Origin: Paragordius varius
Taxonomy: Eukaryota > Nematomorpha
Assembly (NCBI GenBank): GCA_964247055.1
Contig: OZ176053.1
Location: forward strand, 868,001-932,000
Length of the DNA: 64,000 nucleotides
Reading direction: 5' to 3'
The notes under the pieces are model-generated. The model saw only the letters and a program-made list of their open reading frames with translations, was not told the DNA's origin and did not search any database. Below are positions 43,378-58,700 of the stretch, piece after piece (within the stretch, counting starts at the first letter, position 1; every line of letters starts with the position of its first letter). Both the position numbers and the translations under genes were made by a program.

Positions 43378-44344
43378 CATACATATATCTTAACTGATAA
43401 AATTAAGTGATGTGTCGATTTTTATAATAATTAAACTTGAAGAGATGTTTAGTTGTTAAAAGTTACTAAGAAGACGCAATTAAATTTTTGCTTCAATATT
43501 CAATAGAATTTATAAATAGCCAAAAGCTTTATACCAAACTATTTCGACTCCAATTTTATTTTATAAGATTTTTGCAGAACATTGTGTTTTTTTAACGCTA
43601 AATTTAAAATTTATTTGTTGTCAAAATGATATCTAAAATTAAAAACAGAAAGGTGGTTTTTGGATTATTTTGATATTTAGCTAATGGACACATGTCATGA
43701 TAGCCAAATTTTTATCTTGAGGCTTTTATATAAAATAGGCAATATCAAGTTATTTCATATATAGCTTTTTTCATTTTGCTTCATAGTTATAATAAACCTT
43801 TGCAGTAGTTTTGATTTGTTCTATATTTTAAAAAATATTGGATTTAAACCACTACTACTTACTAATTTAATATATTAATAAAATTGTATTGTATCCAAGG
43901 CTTAAATCATTAAAATATGTCATTTAATAAATTTTCAATGTAACAAAGTGGTGATAAGCATATTTTGAAAACATAAGTGATCTAGTTTGGAATAAACATC
44001 CTTAAAATGATTTGCAAATAAATGGTTAATTAATCTCAGCATTAATCATATAAAGCAGAAAACTCAGATAACTGAAAGCCATTAATTTTTAACCTTCTAC
44101 AAAATTGTAATAAAATTCATAAAAATATTTAAATCCTAAACTATTTGGTAAAGGTTTGAGATTGGATAATATCTATCTAGAAATATTTAATGTTTATAAA
44201 TCCATTTAGTCCAAGTTATTAAAATATTTACCTAATATCTAATATTAGTCCCATCACATAACTATAATATTAAAAAAAAGTTTAGTATTAAGTAATTATT
44301 TTTCATAAATACAAAGCCTAATATTTTTAAAATTTATAACAGGA

Positions 44345-44462
44345 AATGCGTGGGTCTCGGCCTGCTTCGCAGCCCGAGGAAGTCCTGCGGACTTCTTTAA
44401 GGAAATGAACCAACTCCAATCCCTCACCCTAACCCTAGCCCACAAACTCGAAAACCTTAAAA
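44345..44462 (+). repeat. GC-rich foldback element (copy 2)
   Basis: Counterpart of 24599-24715 with perfect hairpin arms (GAAGTCC/GGACTTC) and the same CCCTAACCCTAG core. Confidence 0.75.
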
Positions 44463-45644
44463 TATATCCTTTAAAATTTGATTAAAATAATTAACATTTT
44501 TCACTTAAACTATTTATTATTTATATTTGCTCTTTAAAAAAGATATTTTACAGCTTTCTAAAAACGACTGGTACCGATATAAATGACTATTTATCAAAAA
44601 TAAAACGTATTAATGAGAAGATCCAATTTTAATTATAAATTGTTTAACCTATTGTCATGTGGTAAATCCCCATTACTAGATTCTTAACCAATTTCTTAAT
44701 ATAAAAATTTCAATATTTATTAGGGCGGCTGCAACAGAAAAATATTTTCGATTTAATAATTAGAATCATTGCTTTTAAGTCTTAAGAATATTTTATAGAT
44801 AATGAATTAGATTTTAAATATTTTCACAATTGAAAATGAATTAATTTATGTCGGGAAAACAAACCTGATATATGTATTGCTCTACACTAAAAAAGTATAA
44901 AATCAATGTTTAATTAATGTTCTCTCCTAAAACCTTATTTATCAATTTTCAGTTCGTTTTAAAACTAACCTAATATATGATTGATTCCCATTTAAAAATT
45001 AATATTTATTAGTATGGACAGATTGAGATACATTATGGAAATAAGCACCTTTAAATAATTTTCACCTACACATTTAAATAATTATTATGTGTGATTGATC
45101 TTAATTTGTATTGGGAAAAGCTTACATTTTATTGTTAGATAATAAATGAATAGTTATATGATTTTAGCATTTAGTATAGATTAGATGACTGCTGGACTAT
45201 TATCTTTTAAAATTTTATTAATAAGTAATATGATTATTAATAATTTTATTGAATAATTATATTTAGCATTATATACTATTCAAAGCTTTGGATCAAGAAA
45301 AAAATTAACCTAAAAATTGTACCTTAAATATATAAACCTCATCTATAAAATATTTTAGACAATTAATAAATATTAACAAATTTAATTGTAAAAATCACTT
45401 ATATTACCTATATCATTAACTTGATTTTTAAATTTTAGATAAATTTAAATTATAGGCATAACATTTATATATTTTATGAATAATATTTTTTAAATAATTT
45501 ATTTTTAGATATGCCATATTTTTTTAACATAATTTTCTGCGTATTTCACTTTTAATCTTTATAGGCGCCAGCAAGTAAAAGAATGTTGTAATAAAATATA
45601 TTCTTATATAATGTTATATATGCACATGAGAACAAAAAGGAAAA

Positions 45645-45845
45645 CATTATGTGTGCGATCGAGCAGGGCGCCCAAACAAACAAGCGAATAATAAGAGAAG
45701 AGAGGGAAAAGCAAAAACAAACAAACAGACGGATTTTTCTAGAAGGGGGGAGAAAAGGCGCAAATGCGCACTTTATTTTGATTGGTGGAGAGGGAACGCA
45801 CGTGTGCCCTCTCATATATATACAACGAAAAATTTAATAATTTTC
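45645..45845 (+). promoter_or_regulatory. Promoter-like GC-richer block (copy 2)
   Basis: Same ATTGG, CACGTG and TATATATA series as copy 1. The palindrome here is GAGAGGG...CCCTCTC around ACGCACGTGTG: the arms changed together relative to copy 1 and still pair. Confidence 0.45.
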
Positions 45846-46471
45846 ATTTTTTATTTTTTTTTTAAAAATATTTTTTGGATACTTTGTGCGTGCATGCATG
45901 TTCCCTTTCCATGTCTTGTTCCGGTTACCATTTTGTTAACATGATGATGTGATCTGTGTTAATCAATTCTCAACATCAACAAATCAAGTAAATTATTATA
46001 TTTTAATTTAAAAGGAATTGTTAATTGTCAAAACAAGAGGATGTTCAAGCAAAACCTGTAAACAACCATTTCTTATGGTAAAAATCTCACAAATTAAAAC
46101 AAACCACACATTGTATTGGAATGCTATGGTTGAGATTGCTAAAACGAAATGAGAAATAGCTTAATACAATGCTTCTCTTATGATTTATGTAAGTTTTGCA
46201 TGTTTATATACATTGTGATTAAAATAACACTACTTTTGGTGATAAAATACTGGGAGATACGATTTACACTAAAAACCACTAGTAGTTATTGCATTAATTT
46301 ATTTTTGACTTTTTCTTGCTATTTTCTATCTGTTTTCAGTTAATTTTATGCGGCCAATTTAAACAAAACCTACCATCTCTATGTGTTGTAAATGTACTTT
46401 ATATTATATGTTGTTTGAAGAAACGAAGAAATAAATTGAATAATATATATTTAATTATATATTGTTAACAA

Positions 46472-46575
46472 AGTATGTGTAGCTACTCTATTAAATTACT
46501 ATAATTTTAAATAATTATTTTTTAGTATGTGTAGCTACTCTATTAAATTACTATAATTTTAAATAATTATTTTTT
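46472..46575. repeat. 52-bp tandem duplication (copy 2 only)
   Basis: The segment starting AGTATGTGTAGCTACTCTAT occurs twice in direct tandem (46472, 46524). Copy 1 has it once, near 26722. Confidence 0.9.
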
Positions 46576-46739
46576 ATTTGGGAGGTGTAGTACTTGTTAT
46601 TCCCTCTCAAATTCAACCGATTTTCTGCAATTCAAAACAAAACGCATCTATATATCTAATAAATCACAGCAATTTGCAATTTTGGTGTATGGTTTTTCAT
46701 TTCATTCTTCGACAATTAACTGAATATCTCAAATTCTTA

Positions 46740-49700
46740 TTTTTTTAAAAATAATTTTTATAAGAAAGCTAAAATCGTAAAAGGCGTAAGAAATGTATCC
46801 GAAATTTTTTTAAACCAAAAACTGTTGAAATATCACTATATTAAAATATTTTTTAAAAAACGCTTTTTTATCAAAAAATCATTTAAATTAAGGTTTAGTT
46901 TTTAATTTAAAAATTGACTAAAAATGCGCTTATTTTTTAAAAAATCTCCTAAAAATGCGTTTTCCTTTTAAAAAATCACGTAAAAATGTGCTTTTGCCTA
47001 TTTAAAAAATCATAAAAAGCGCTCTCTTTTGAAAAAATATCCTAAAATGCGTTAATCATTAAAAATAAGCTTTTTTATTAAAAAATCCTAAATATGCGGA
47101 TTCTTTTAAAAAATCTCATAAAAGGTTGCTTTTTTAATCAAACAATTATTGAAAATCAGCATTTTCAATAAATCACTAAAAATCGGTTATTTTTGTTTAA
47201 ATTTCGCTAAAAATAAGTTTTCCTTTATTAAAAAATTCCCTAAAAGTACTTCTGCTCATTAAAAAAAGCTTTTTTAAAAAAATCCTAAAAATAAGCTTTC
47301 TTTTATTAAAAAGTCTCCTAAAAATGCGCTTTCTTTTTAAAAAAATATCCTAAAAAGTTAATTTACTAAAAATGCGCTTTCTTTTTAAAAAATCTCCTAA
47401 AAATGCGCTTTCTTTTTAAAAAAATCTCCTAAAAAGTTAATTCACTAAAAATGCGCTTTCTTTTTAAAAAATCTCCTAAAAATGCGCTTTCTTTTTAAAA
47501 AAAATCTCCTAAAAAGTTAATTCACTAAAAATGCGCTCTCTTTTTGAAAAATCTCGTGAAAATGCGCTTTCTTTTTAAAAGATCTTGTAAAAATGCCCTT
47601 TCTTTTTAAAAGATCTCCTAAAAATGCGCTATCTTTTTAAAATATCTCCTAAAAATGCGCTTTCTTTTTAAAAAATCTCCTAAAAATGCGCTTTCTTTTT
47701 TAAAAAATCTCCTAAAAATGTGCATTTTTTTATTGAAAAATATCCTAAAAAGTTAATCGAAAATTATCTAAAAATCGGTAATTTTTATTTACAATTTACT
47801 AAAAATGAGCTTTTTTTAAAAAAATGTCCTAAAAATGCGCGTTCTTTTTAAAAAAAATCGCCTAAAAAGTTAATTCACTAAAAATGCGCTCTCTTTTTGA
47901 AAAATCTCGTGAAAATGCGCTTTCTATTTAAAAGCTCATGAAAATGGGCTTTCTTTTTAAAAGATCTTGTAAAAATGCGCTTTCTTTTTAAAAGATCTCC
48001 TAAAAATGCGCTCTCTTTTTAAAAAAATCTCCTAAAAAGTTAATTCACTAAAAATGCGCTTTTTTTTTAAAAAATCTCCTAAAAATGCGCTTTCTTTTTG
48101 AAAAATCTCGTGAAAATGCGCTTTCTTTTTAAAAGATCTTGTAAAAATGCGCTTTCTTTTTAAAAGATCTTGTAAAAATGCGCTTTCTTTTTAAAAGATC
48201 TCCTAAAAATGCGCTATCTTTTCAAAATATCTCCTAAAAATGCGCTATCTTTTTAAAATATCTCCTAAAAATGCGCTATCTTTTTAAAATATCTCCTAAA
48301 AATGCGCTATCTTTTTAAAATATCTCCTAAAAATGCGCTATCTTTTTAAAAAATCTCCTAAAAATGCGCTTTCTTTTTAAAAAAATCTCCTAAAAAGTTA
48401 ATTCACTAAAAATGCGCTTTCTTTTTAAAAAATCTCTTAAAAATGCGCTTTCTTTTTAAAAAAAATCTCCTAAAAAGTTAATTCACTAAAAATGCGCTCT
48501 CTTTTTGAAAAATCTCGTCAAAATGCGCTTTCTATTTAAAATATCTCCTAAAAATGCGCTATCTTTTTAAAATATCTCCTAAAAATGCGCTATCTTTTTA
48601 AAAAATCTCCTAAAAATGCGCTTTCTTTTTAAAAAAATCTCCTAAAAAGTTAATTCACTAAAAATGCGCTTTCTTTTTAAAAAAAATCTCCTAAAAAGTT
48701 AATTCACTAAAAATGCGCTCTCTTTTTGAAAAATCTCGTGAAAATGCGCTTTCTATTTAAAAGCTCATGAAAATGGGCTTTCTTTTAAAAGATCTTGTAA
48801 AAATGCGCTTTCTTTTTTAAAAAATCTCCTAAAAAGTGAATTCACTAAAAATGCGCTCTCTTTTTGAAAAATCTCGTGAAAATGCGCTTTCTTTTTAAAA
48901 GATCTTGTAAAAATGCGCTTTCTTTTTAAAAGATCTCCTAAAAATGCGCTATCTTTTTAAAATATCTCCTAAAAATGCGCTTTCTTTTTTAAAAAATCTC
49001 CTAAAAAGTTAATTCACTAAAAATGCGCTCTCTTTTTGAAAAATCTCGTGAAAATGCGCTTTCTTTTTAAAAGATCTTGTAAAAATGCGCTTTCTTTTTA
49101 AAAGATCTCCTAAAAATGCGCTATCTTTTTAAAATATCTCCTAAAAATGCGCTTTCTTTTTAAAAAATCTCCTAAAAATGCGCTTTCTTTTTTAAAAAAT
49201 CTCCTAAAAAGTGAATTCACTAAAAATGCGCTCTCTTTTCGAAAAATCTCGTGAAAATGCGCTTTCTTTTTAAAAGATCTCCTAAAAATGCGCTATCTTT
49301 TTAAAATATCTCCTAAAAATGCGCTTTCTTTTTTAAAAAATCTCCTAAAAAGTTAATTCACTAAAAATGCGCTCTCTTTTTGAAAAATCTCGTGAAAATG
49401 CGCTTTCTTTTTAAAAGATCTTGTAAAAATGCGCTTTCTTTTTAAAAGATCTCCTAAAAATGCGCTATCTTTTTAAAATATCTCCTAAAAATGCGCTATC
49501 TTTTTAAAATATCTCCTAAAAATGCGCTTTCTTTTTAAAAAAATCTCCTAAAAATGTGCATTTTTTTATTGAAAAATATCCTAAAAAGTTAATCGAAAAT
49601 TATCTAAAAATCGGTAATTTTTATTTACAATTTACTAAAAATGAGCTTTTTTTAAAAAAATGTCCTAAAAATGCGCGTTCTTTTTAAAAAAAATCTCCTA

Positions 49701-52700
49701 AAAAGTTAATTCACTAAAAATGCGCTCTCTTTTTGAAAAATCTCGTGAAAATGCGCTTTCTATTTAAAAGCTCATGAAAATGGGCTTTCTTTTTAAAAGA
49801 TCTTGTAAAAATGCGCTTTCTTTTTAAAAGATCTCCTAAAAATGCGCTCTCTTTTTAAAAAAATCTCCTAAAAAGTTAATTCACTAAAAATGCGCTTTTT
49901 TTTAAAAAATCTCCTAAAAATGCGCTTTCTTTTTGAAAAATCTCGTGAAAATGCGCTTTCTTTTTAAAAGATCTTGTAAAAATGCGCTTTCTTTTTAAAA
50001 GATCTTGTAAAAATGCGCTTTCTTTTTAAAAGATCTCCTAAAAATGCGCTATCTTTTCAAAATATCTCCTAAAAATGCGCTATCTTTTTAAAATATCTCC
50101 TAAAAATGCGCTATCTTTTTAAAATATCTCCTAAAAATGCGCTATCTTTTTAAAATATCTCCTAAAAATGCGCTATCTTTTTAAAAAATCTCCTAAAAAT
50201 GCGCTTTCTTTTTAAAAAAATCTCCTAAAAAGTTAATTCACTAAAAATGCGCTATCTTTTTAAAATATCTCCTAAAAATGCGCTTTCTTTTTAAAAAATC
50301 TCCTAAAAATGCGCTTTCTTTTTTAAAAAATCTCCTAAAAAGTGAATTCACTAAAAATGCGCTCTCTTTTTGAAAAATCTCGTGAAAATGCGCTTTCTTT
50401 TTAAAAGATCTTGTAAAAATGCGCTTTCTTTTTAAAAGATCTCCTAAAAATGCGCTATCTTTTTAAAATATCTCCTAAAAATGCGCTTTCTTTTTTAAAA
50501 AATCTCCTAAAAAGTTAATTCACTAAAAATGCGCTCTCTTTTTGAAAAATCTCGTGAAAATGCGCTTTCTTTTTAAAAGATCTTGTAAAAATGCGCTTTC
50601 TTTTTAAAAGATCTCCTAAAAATGCGCTATCTTTTTAAAATATCTCCTAAAAATGCGCTATCTTTTTAAAATATCTCCTAAAAATGCGCTATCTTTTTAA
50701 AATATCTCCTAAAAATGCGCTATCTTTTTAAAATATCTCCTAAAAATGCGCTATCTTTTTAAAAAATCTCCTAAAAATGCGCTTTCTTTTTAAAAAAATC
50801 TCCTAAAAAGTTAATTCACTAAAAATGCGCTATCTTTTTAAAATATCTCCTAAAAATGCGCTTTCTTTTTAAAAAATCTCCTAAAAATGCGCTTTCTTTT
50901 TTAAAAAATCTCCTAAAAAGTGAATTCACTAAAAATGCGCTCTCTTTTTGAAAAATCTCGTGAAAATGCGCTTTCTTTTTAAAAGATCTCCTAAAAATGC
51001 GCTATCTTTTTAAAATATCTCCTAAAAATGCGCTTTCTTTTTTAAAAAATCTCCTAAAAAGTTAATTCACTAAAAATGCGCTCTCTTTTTGAAAAATCTC
51101 GTGAAAATGCGCTTTCTTTTTAAAAGATCTTGTAAAAATGCGCTTTCTTTTTAAAAGATCTCCTAAAAATGCGCTATCTTTTTAAAATATCTCCTAAAAA
51201 TGCGCTATCTTTTTAAAATATCTCCTAAAAATGCGCTTTCTTTTTAAAAAAATCTCCTAAAAATGTGCATTTTTTTATTGAAAAATATCCTAAAAAGTTA
51301 ATCGAAAATTATCTAAAAATCGGTAATTTTTATTTACAATTTACTAAAAATGAGCTTTTTTTAAAAAAATGTCCTAAAAATGCGCGTTCTTTTTAAAAAA
51401 AATCTCCTAAAAAGTTAATTCACTAAAAATGCGCTCTCTTTTTGAAAAATCTCGTGAAAATGCGCTTTCTATTTAAAAGCTCATGAAAATGGGCTTTCTT
51501 TTTAAAAGATCTTGTAAAAATGCGCTTTCTTTTTAAAAGATCTCCTAAAAATGCGCTCTCTTTTTAAAAAAATCTCCTAAAAAGTTAATTCACTAAAAAT
51601 GCGCTTTTTTTTAAAAAATCTCCTAAAAATGCGCTTTCTTTTTGAAAAATCTCGTGAAAATGCGCTTTCTTTTTAAAAGATCTTGTAAAAATGCGCTTTC
51701 TTTTTAAAAGATCTCCTAAAAATGCGCTATCTTTTCAAAATATCTCCTAAAAATGCGCTATCTTTTTAAAATATCTCCTAAAAATGCGCTATCTTTTTAA
51801 AATATCTCCTAAAAATGCGCTATCTTTTTAAAAAATCTCCTAAAAATGCGCTTTCTTTTTAAAATATCTCCTAAAAATGCGCTATCTTTTTAAAAAATCT
51901 CCTAAAAATGCGCTTTCTTTTTAAAAAAATCTCCTAAAAAGTTAATTCACTAAAAATGCGCTTTCTTTTTAAAAAATCTCTTAAAAATGCGCTTTCTTTT
52001 TTAAAAAAATCTCCTAAAAAGTTAATTCACTAAAAATGCGCTTTCTTTTTAAAAAATCTCTTAAAAATGCGCTTTCTTTTTAAAAAAAATCTCCTAAAAA
52101 GTTAATTCACTAAAAATGCGCTCTCTTTTTGAAAAATCTCGTCAAAATGCGCTTTCTATTTAAAATATCTCCTAAAAATGCGCTATCTTTTTAAAATATC
52201 TCCTAAAAATGCGCTATCTTTTTAAAAAATCTCCTAAAAATGCGCTTTCTTTTTAAAAAAATCTCCTAAAAAGTTAATTCACTAAAAATGCGCTTTCTTT
52301 TTAAAAAAAATCTCCTAAAAAGTTAATTCACTAAAAATGCGCTCTCTTTTTGAAAAATCTCGTGAAAATGCGCTTTCTATTTAAAAGCTCATGAAAATGG
52401 GCTTTCTTTTAAAAGATCTTGTAAAAATGCGCTTTCTTTTTTAAAAAATCTCCTAAAAAGTGAATTCACTAAAAATGCGCTCTCTTTTTGAAAAATCTCG
52501 TGAAAATGCGCTTTCTTTTTAAAAGATCTTGTAAAAATGCGCTTTCTTTTTAAAAGATCTCCTAAAAATGCGCTATCTTTTTAAAATATCTCCTAAAAAT
52601 GCGCTTTCTTTTTTAAAAAATCTCCTAAAAAGTTAATTCACTAAAAATGCGCTCTCTTTTTGAAAAATCTCGTGAAAATGCGCTTTCTTTTTAAAAGATC

Positions 52701-55700
52701 TTGTAAAAATGCGCTTTCTTTTTAAAAGATCTCCTAAAAATGCGCTATCTTTTTAAAATATCTCCTAAAAATGCGCTTTCTTTTTAAAAAATCTCCTAAA
52801 AATGCGCTTTCTTTTTTAAAAAATCTCCTAAAAAGTGAATTCACTAAAAATGCGCTCTCTTTTCGAAAAATCTCGTGAAAATGCGCTTTCTTTTTAAAAG
52901 ATCTCCTAAAAATGCGCTATCTTTTTAAAATATCTCCTAAAAATGCGCTTTCTTTTTTAAAAAATCTCCTAAAAAGTTAATTCACTAAAAATGCGCTCTC
53001 TTTTTGAAAAATCTCGTGAAAATGCGCTTTCTTTTTAAAAGATCTTGTAAAAATGCGCTTTCTTTTTAAAAGATCTCCTAAAAATGCGCTATCTTTTTAA
53101 AATATCTCCTAAAAATGCGCTATCTTTTTAAAATATCTCCTAAAAATGCGCTTTCTTTTTAAAAAAATCTCCTAAAAATGTGCATTTTTTTATTGAAAAA
53201 TATCCTAAAAAGTTAATCGAAAATTATCTAAAAATCGGTAATTTTTATTTACAATTTACTAAAAATGAGCTTTTTTTAAAAAAATGTCCTAAAAATGCGC
53301 GTTCTTTTTAAAAAAAATCTCCTAAAAAGTTAATTCACTAAAAATGCGCTCTCTTTTTGAAAAATCTCGTGAAAATGCGCTTTCTATTTAAAAGCTCATG
53401 AAAATGGGCTTTCTTTTTAAAAGATCTTGTAAAAATGCGCTTTCTTTTTAAAAGATCTCCTAAAAATGCGCTCTCTTTTTAAAAAAATCTCCTAAAAAGT
53501 TAATTCACTAAAAATGCGCTTTTTTTTAAAAAATCTCCTAAAAATGCGCTTTCTTTTTGAAAAATCTCGTGAAAATGCGCTTTCTTTTTAAAAGATCTTG
53601 TAAAAATGCGCTTTCTTTTTAAAAGATCTTGTAAAAATGCGCTTTCTTTTTAAAAGATCTCCTAAAAATGCGCTATCTTTTCAAAATATCTCCTAAAAAT
53701 GCGCTATCTTTTTAAAATATCTCCTAAAAATGCGCTATCTTTTTAAAATATCTCCTAAAAATGCGCTATCTTTTTAAAATATCTCCTAAAAATGCGCTAT
53801 CTTTTTAAAAAATCTCCTAAAAATGCGCTTTCTTTTTAAAAAAATCTCCTAAAAAGTTAATTCACTAAAAATGCGCTATCTTTTTAAAATATCTCCTAAA
53901 AATGCGCTTTCTTTTTAAAAAATCTCCTAAAAATGCGCTTTCTTTTTTAAAAAATCTCCTAAAAAGTGAATTCACTAAAAATGCGCTCTCTTTTTGAAAA
54001 ATCTCGTGAAAATGCGCTTTCTTTTTAAAAGATCTTGTAAAAATGCGCTTTCTTTTTAAAAGATCTCCTAAAAATGCGCTATCTTTTTAAAATATCTCCT
54101 AAAAATGCGCTTTCTTTTTTAAAAAATCTCCTAAAAAGTTAATTCACTAAAAATGCGCTCTCTTTTTGAAAAATCTCGTGAAAATGCGCTTTCTTTTTAA
54201 AAGATCTTGTAAAAATGCGCTTTCTTTTTAAAAGATCTCCTAAAAATGCGCTATCTTTTTAAAATATCTCCTAAAAATGCGCTATCTTTTTAAAATATCT
54301 CCTAAAAATGCGCTATCTTTTTAAAATATCTCCTAAAAATGCGCTATCTTTTTAAAATATCTCCTAAAAATGCGCTATCTTTTTAAAAAATCTCCTAAAA
54401 ATGCGCTTTCTTTTTAAAAAAATCTCCTAAAAAGTTAATTCACTAAAAATGCGCTATCTTTTTAAAATATCTCCTAAAAATGCGCTTTCTTTTTAAAAAA
54501 TCTCCTAAAAATGCGCTTTCTTTTTTAAAAAATCTCCTAAAAAGTGAATTCACTAAAAATGCGCTCTCTTTTTGAAAAATCTCGTGAAAATGCGCTTTCT
54601 TTTTAAAAGATCTCCTAAAAATGCGCTATCTTTTTAAAATATCTCCTAAAAATGCGCTTTCTTTTTTAAAAAATCTCCTAAAAAGTTAATTCACTAAAAA
54701 TGCGCTCTCTTTTTGAAAAATCTCGTGAAAATGCGCTTTCTTTTTAAAAGATCTTGTAAAAATGCGCTTTCTTTTTAAAAGATCTCCTAAAAATGCGCTA
54801 TCTTTTTAAAATATCTCCTAAAAATGCGCTATCTTTTTAAAATATCTCCTAAAAATGCGCTTTCTTTTTAAAAAAATCTCCTAAAAATGTGCATTTTTTT
54901 ATTGAAAAATATCCTAAAAAGTTAATCGAAAATTATCTAAAAATCGGTAATTTTTATTTACAATTTACTAAAAATGAGCTTTTTTTAAAAAAATGTCCTA
55001 AAAATGCGCGTTCTTTTTAAAAAAAATCTCCTAAAAAGTTAATTCACTAAAAATGCGCTCTCTTTTTGAAAAATCTCGTGAAAATGCGCTTTCTATTTAA
55101 AAGCTCATGAAAATGGGCTTTCTTTTTAAAAGATCTTGTAAAAATGCGCTTTCTTTTTAAAAGATCTCCTAAAAATGCGCTCTCTTTTTAAAAAAATCTC
55201 CTAAAAAGTTAATTCACTAAAAATGCGCTTTTTTTTAAAAAATCTCCTAAAAATGCGCTTTCTTTTTGAAAAATCTCGTGAAAATGCGCTTTCTTTTTAA
55301 AAGATCTTGTAAAAATGCGCTTTCTTTTTAAAAGATCTCCTAAAAATGCGCTATCTTTTCAAAATATCTCCTAAAAATGCGCTATCTTTTTAAAATATCT
55401 CCTAAAAATGCGCTATCTTTTTAAAATATCTCCTAAAAATGCGCTATCTTTTTAAAAAATCTCCTAAAAATGCGCTTTCTTTTTAAAATATCTCCTAAAA
55501 ATGCGCTATCTTTTTAAAAAATCTCCTAAAAATGCGCTTTCTTTTTAAAAAAATCTCCTAAAAAGTTAATTCACTAAAAATGCGCTTTCTTTTTAAAAAA
55601 TCTCTTAAAAATGCGCTTTCTTTTTTAAAAAAATCTCCTAAAAAGTTAATTCACTAAAAATGCGCTCTCTTTTTGAAAAATCTCGTCAAAATGCGCTTTC

Positions 55701-58700
55701 TATTTAAAATATCTCCTAAAAATGCGCTCTCTTTTTAAAAAAATCTCCTAAAAAGTTAATTCACTAAAAATGCGCTTTTTTTAAAAAAAATCTCCTAAAA
55801 ATGCGCTTTCTTTTTGAAAAATCTCGTGAAAATGCGCTTTCTTTTTAAAAGATCTTGTAAAAATGCGCTTTCTTTTTAAAAGATCTTGTAAAAATGCGCT
55901 TTCTTTTTAAAAGATCTCCTAAAAATGCGCTATCTTTTCAAAATATCTCCTAAAAATGCGCTATCTTTTTAAAATATCTCCTAAAAATGCGCTATCTTTT
56001 TAAAATATCTCCTAAAAATGCGCTATCTTTTTAAAAAATCTCCTAAAAATGCGCTTTCTTTTTAAAAAAATCTCCTAAAAATGCGCTCTCTTTTTAAAAA
56101 AATCTCCTAAAAAGTTAATTCACTAAAAATACGCTTTCTTTTTAAAAAATCTCCTAAAAATGCGCTTTCTTTTTTAAAAAATCTCCTAAAAAGTTAATTC
56201 ACTAAAAATGCGCTCTCTTTTTGAAAAATCTCGTGAAAATGCGCCTTCTTTTTAAAAGATCTCGTGATAATGCGCTTTCTTTTTAAAAGATCTCCTAAAA
56301 ATGCGCTATCTTTTTAAAATATCTCCTAAAAAGTGAATTCACTAAAAATGCGCTCTCTTTTTGAAAAATCTCCTAAAAATGCGCTATCTTTTTAAAAAAT
56401 CTCCTAAAAATGCGCTTTCTTTTTAAAAAAATCTCCTAAAAAGTTAATTCACTAAAAATGCGCTTTCTTTTTAAAAAATCTCCTAAAAATGCGCTTTCTT
56501 TTTAAAAAAATCTCCTAAAAAGTTAATTCACTAAAAATGCGCTTTCTTTTTAAAAAAAATCTCCTAAAAAGTTAATTCACTAAAAATGCGCTCTCTTTTT
56601 GAAAAATCTCGTGAAAATGCGCTTTCTATTTAAAAGCTCATGAAAATGGGCTTTCTTTTAAAAGATCTTGTAAAAATGCGCTTTCTTTTTTAAAAAATCT
56701 CCTAAAAAGTGAATTCACTAAAAATGCGCTCTCTTTTTGAAAAATCTCGTGAAAATGCGCTTTCTTTTTAAAAGATCTTGTAAAAATGCGCTTTCTTTTT
56801 AAAAGATCTCCTAAAAATGCGCTATCTTTTTAAAATATCTCCTAAAAATGCGCTATCTTTTTAAAATATCTCCTAAAAATGCGCTTTCTTTTTAAAAAAA
56901 TCTCCTAAAAATGTGCATTTTTTTATTGAAAAATATCCTAAAAAGTTAATCGAAAATTATCTAAAAATCGGTAATTTTTATTTACAATTTACTAAAAATG
57001 AGCTTTTTTTAAAAAAATGTCCTAAAAATGCGCGTTCTTTTTAAAAAAAATCTCCTAAAAAGTTAATTCACTAAAAATGCGCTCTCTTTTTGAAAAATCT
57101 CGTGAAAATGCGCTTTCTATTTAAAAGCTCATGAAAATGGGCTTTCTTTTTAAAAGATCTTGTAAAAATGCGCTTTCTTTTTAAAAGATCTCCTAAAAAT
57201 GCGCTCTCTTTTTAAAAAAATCTCCTAAAAAGTTAATTCACTAAAAATGCGCTTTTTTTTAAAAAATCTCCTAAAAATGCGCTTTCTTTTTGAAAAATCT
57301 CGTGAAAATGCGCTTTCTTTTTAAAAGATCTTGTAAAAATGCGCTTTCTTTTTAAAAGATCTTGTAAAAATGCGCTTTCCTTTTAAAAGATCTCCTAAAA
57401 ATGCGCTATCTTTTCAAAATATCTCCTAAAAATGCGCTATCTTTTTAAAATATCTCCTAAAAATGCGCTATCTTTTTAAAATATCTCCTAAAAATGCGCT
57501 ATCTTTTTAAAAAATCTCCTAAAAATGCGCTTTCTTTTTAAAAAAATCTCCTAAAAAGTTAATTCACTAAAAATGCGCTATCTTTTTAAAATATCTCCTA
57601 AAAATGCGCTTTCTTTTTAAAAAATCTCCTAAAAATGCGCTTTCTTTTTTAAAAAATCTCCTAAAAAGTGAATTCACTAAAAATGCGCTCTCTTTTTGAA
57701 AAATCTCGTGAAAATGCGCTTTCTTTTTAAAAGATCTTGTAAAAATGCGCTTTCTTTTTAAAAGATCTCCTAAAAATGCGCTATCTTTTTAAAATATCTC
57801 CTAAAAATGCGCTTTCTTTTTTAAAAAATCTCCTAAAAAGTTAATTCACTAAAAATGCGCTCTCTTTTTGAAAAATCTCGTGAAAATGCGCTTTCTTTTT
57901 AAAAGATCTTGTAAAAATGCGCTTTCTTTTTAAAAGATCTCCTAAAAATGCGCTATCTTTTTAAAATATCTCCTAAAAATGCGCTATCTTTTTAAAATAT
58001 CTCCTAAAAATGCGCTATCTTTTTAAAATATCTCCTAAAAATGCGCTATCTTTTTAAAATATCTCCTAAAAATGCGCTATCTTTTTAAAAAATCTCCTAA
58101 AAATGCGCTTTCTTTTTAAAAAAATCTCCTAAAAAGTTAATTCACTAAAAATGCGCTATCTTTTTAAAATATCTCCTAAAAATGCGCTTTCTTTTTAAAA
58201 AATCTCCTAAAAATGCGCTTTCTTTTTTAAAAAATCTCCTAAAAAGTGAATTCACTAAAAATGCGCTCTCTTTTTGAAAAATCTCGTGAAAATGCGCTTT
58301 CTTTTTAAAAGATCTCCTAAAAATGCGCTATCTTTTTAAAATATCTCCTAAAAATGCGCTTTCTTTTTTAAAAAATCTCCTAAAAAGTTAATTCACTAAA
58401 AATGCGCTCTCTTTTTGAAAAATCTCGTGAAAATGCGCTTTCTTTTTAAAAGATCTTGTAAAAATGCGCTTTCTTTTTAAAAGATCTCCTAAAAATGCGC
58501 TATCTTTTTAAAATATCTCCTAAAAATGCGCTATCTTTTTAAAATATCTCCTAAAAATGCGCTTTCTTTTTAAAAAAATCTCCTAAAAATGTGCATTTTT
58601 TTATTGAAAAATATCCTAAAAAGTTAATCGAAAATTATCTAAAAATCGGTAATTTTTATTTACAATTTACTAAAAATGAGCTTTTTTTAAAAAAATGTCC

